Shown one piece after another: positions 32,636-35,000 of a DNA stretch of 35,000 bases. Position 1 is the first letter of the stretch, and each line of letters starts with the position of its first letter. Origin of the DNA: Chromera velia (lineage: Eukaryota; Sar; Chromeraceae); assembly GCA_018398765.1 (NCBI GenBank), contig JAHBMJ010001683.1:32317-67316 (forward strand), given 5' to 3'. The position numbers were made by a program, and so were the translations under genes. The notes beneath the pieces are model-generated. The model saw only the letters and a list, made by a program, of their open reading frames with translations. It did no database searches and had not been told where the DNA came from.

Positions 32636-34242
32636 TCCCCCCCACCCAACAATCCACCCCTCAGCCTGCAACAAGTTTTTTCTGGCGAGTCTCGGTCCCC
32701 TGCGTTCGGGAGACACTTCTCACCCCCCCCACCTATCACCCCATTCCTCAGCCTGCAACGGGTTTTTTCTGGCGGCTTTCGGTTCTCTGCGTTCGGGAGA
32801 TGCTTCTCTCTCTCCCCATCCATCACCCCAATCCCCAGCCTGCGACGAGTTTTTTCTGGTGGCTTTGGGTTCTTTGTGTTCGGAAGACGCTGCTCTCTCC
32901 CTCCACCCAACACCCCACCCCTCAGCCTGCAACGAGTTTTTTCTGGCGACTTTCGGTTCTCTGCGTTAGGGAGACGCTTCTCTTTCCCCTCACCTATCAC
33001 CCCACTCCTCAGCCTGCATGGGCCCTGTAATGAGTTTTTTCTGGCGGCTTTCAGTCCTCTGCGTTAGAGAGGCGTTTCTCTTTTCCCCCCACCTATTACC
33101 CCACTTCTCAGCCTGCAACAGGTTTTTTCCGGAGGCTCTTGGTCCTCTACGTTCGGGAGACGCTTCTCTTTCCCCCCGCCCATCACTCTACTCCTCAGCC
33201 TGCAATAGTTTTTTTCTGGCGGCTTTTGGTCCTCTGCGTTCGGAAGACGTTTTTCTTTCCTCCCACTCATTACCCCACTCCTCAGCCTGCAACGAGTTTT
33301 TTCTGCCGGCTCTCGGTCCTCTGCGTTAGGGAGATGCTTCTCTTTCCCCCCACCCATCAACCCACTCCTCAGCCTGCAACGAGTTTTTTCTGGCGGCTTT
33401 TGGTCTCCTGCATTAGGGAGACGCTTCTCTTTCCCCCCACCCATTACCCCAATCTCCAGCCTGCAACGAGTTTTTTCTGGCGGCTTTCGGCGGCTTTTGG
33501 TCCTCTGCATTAGGGAGACGTTTCTCTTTCCCCCCCTCCATCACCCCACTCCCCAGCCTGCAACGGGTTTTTTCTGGCGGCTTTCGGTTCTCTGCGTTCG
33601 AGAGATGCTTCTCTCTCCCCCCACCCATCACCCCACTCCTCTGCCTGCAACGAGTTTTTTCTGGCAGCTTTCGGTCCTCTGTGTTAGGGAGACACTTCTC
33701 TTTCCCTCCACCCATCACCCCACTCCCCAGCCTACAACGGGTTTTTTCTGGCGGCTTTTGGTTCTCTGTGTTCGGAAGATGCTTCCTAGGACGCTTCTCT
33801 TCCCCTTCACCTATCACCCTACTCCCCAGCCCTAGCCCCAGCCTGCAACAGGTTTTTTCTGGCGGCTCTCGGTCCTCTGCATTCGGAAGACACTTCTCTC
33901 TCCCCGGGCCCCACCCATCACCCCATTCCCCAGCCTGTAACGAGTTTTTTCTAGCGATTTTTGGTTCTTTTCGTTCGGGAAATGTTTCTCTTTCCCCCCA
34001 CGCATCACCCCACTCCCTAGCCTGCAACGGGTTTTTTCTGGCGGCTTTCGGTTCTCTGCGTTTGGGAGACGCTTCTCTCTCCCCCCACGCATCAACCCAT
34101 TCCCCAGCCTGCGGCCAGTCTTTTTGGGCGGCTTTCGGTCCTTTGTTTTCGGGAGATGGCTCCCTCTTATCCCACTCAACACCCCACAGCTCTACCTGCA
34201 ATGAGTTTTGTCTGGCGGCTTTCAGTCCTCTACGTTAGGGAG

Positions 34243-34740
34243 ACGGTTCTCTTTCCTCCCACCCATCACCCCACTCCCCAGCCTGCAACGAGTTTTTTCT
34301 GACAGCTTTCAGTTCTCTACATTCGGGAGACGCTTCTCTCTCCCTCTACCCATTACCCCACCCCTCAGCCTGCAACAAGTTTTTTCTGGTGGCTTTCGGC
34401 GGCTTTTGGTCCTCTACATTAGGAAGACGTTTCTCTTTCCCCCCCTCCATCACCCCACTCCCCAGCCTGCAACGGGTTTTTTCTGGCGGCTTTCGGTTCT
34501 CTACGTTCGGGAGATGCTTCTCTCTCCCCCCACCCATCACCCCACTCCTCTGCCTGCAACGAGTTTTTTCTGGCAGCTTTCGGTCCTCTGCATTAGGAAG
34601 ACGGTTCTCTTTCCTCCCACCCATCACCCCACTCCCCAGCCTGCAACGAGTTTTTTCTGACAGCTTTCAGTTCTCTACATTCGGGAGACGCTTCTCTCTC
34701 CCTCTACCCATTACCCCACCCCTCAGCCTGCAACGAGTTT
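34243..34740 (+). repeat. Higher-order duplication inside the 87-bp satellite
   Basis: A multi-unit block is repeated nearly identically about 358 bp apart (for example ACGGTTCTCTTTCC at 34243 and 34601, each followed by the same diverged units including TTTTTTCTGACAGC). A related block around 33480-33700 recurs at about 34395-34610, including the same 12-bp internal duplication CGGCTTTCGGCGG. Units therefore expand in blocks of about four. Confidence 0.75.
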
Positions 34741-35000
34741 TTTCTGGCGGCTTTCGGTCCTCTGCGTTTAGGAGACGCTTCTCTTTTCCCTCATCCATCA
34801 CCCCACTCCTCAGCCTGCAACGGGTTTTTCCTGGCAACTTTCGGTCCTTTGTCTTCGAAAAACGCTTCTCTCTCTCCCTACCCATCACCCAACAACCCAC
34901 CCCTCAGCCTGCAACAAGTTTTTTCTGGTGGCTTTCAGTCCTTTACGTTCGGAAGATGCTTCTCTTTCCTCCCACCCATCACCCCACTTTCCAGCCTGCA

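Larger units (their letters stand above)
31995..35000. repeat. Satellite, 87-bp unit, about 29 copies, runs off the window
   Basis: Units share CAGCCTGCAACGAG, TTTTTTCTGGCGGCTTTCGG, CTCTGCGTTCGGGAGACGC, TTCTCT and CACCCATCACCCCACTCC. CAGCCTGC starts at 33283, 33370 and 33457 show an exact 87-bp spacing. 87 equals 29 codons, so several frames on both strands stay open for long distances with a 29-residue period; this does not by itself indicate a protein. The plus strand is strongly pyrimidine-rich. Some units carry 11-12 bp insertions (near 33010, 33485, 33780, 33838, 34395). Three units at 31995-32235 are cut off from the rest by an unrelated 400-bp segment. Confidence 0.93.

Noticed and set aside
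33413..34201. 262-codon minus-strand ORF in the satellite as a gene
   Set aside because: Open on both strands because the unit is 87 bp; neighbouring units break the frame. Kept only as a question in the findings.

Overview
Eukaryotic nuclear DNA: genes are split by GT-AG introns of about 60 to 990 bp, promoters carry TATA boxes, and intergenic DNA is rich in simple repeats, minisatellites and transposon-like relics. Two genes point to an alveolate near the apicomplexan/chromerid branch: a MAP kinase whose activation loop carries TGH in place of TxY (like the Plasmodium MAP2 / Toxoplasma MAPK2 group), and promoters enriched in TGCATGCA, an ApiAP2-type site. Intron style, mixed base composition and a complex-type N-glycan enzyme (GnT-II-like) fit a free-living chromerid such as Chromera better than a parasite. 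This placement is inference.

Left half (1-16845): three diverged paralogues of a secreted, cysteine-containing, N-glycosylatable protein that I do not recognise. Gene A (+, 1-4037, 5' end outside the window) continues into a Thr-rich stalk and a receptor-L-domain-like (LRR-like) C-terminus. Gene B (-, 5581-9165) is convergent with A and carries a one-base frameshift. Gene C (+, 12567-16845) is complete and intact. B and C diverge across 3.4 kb that holds a 38-bp minisatellite. Exon chains were reconstructed by aligning the three proteins by eye and requiring splice sites and phases to agree; A and C stay in frame throughout, B fails at exactly one base.

Middle (16846-22477): AT-rich intergenic DNA, then an intronless alpha/beta-hydrolase-like gene D (+, about 18476-20332) whose nucleophile elbow reads GKCLG, with Cys in place of Ser.

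Right (22478-29072): a head-to-head pair sharing a 760-bp promoter: a six-exon MAP kinase (-, 22478-25410) and a three-exon Golgi beta-1,2-GlcNAc transferase II-like gene (+, 26172-29072). Beyond it lie AT-rich DNA, a decayed ORF with four internal stops (-, 30578-31315), and an 87-bp satellite (about 29 units) running off the right edge.

A possible functional link, by inference only: the A/B/C proteins have signal peptides (seen in B and C) and many NxS/T sites, so they would pass through the Golgi where the GnT-II-like enzyme acts. The best candidate for something undescribed is the A/B/C secreted family and its fusion to a receptor-L-like module.
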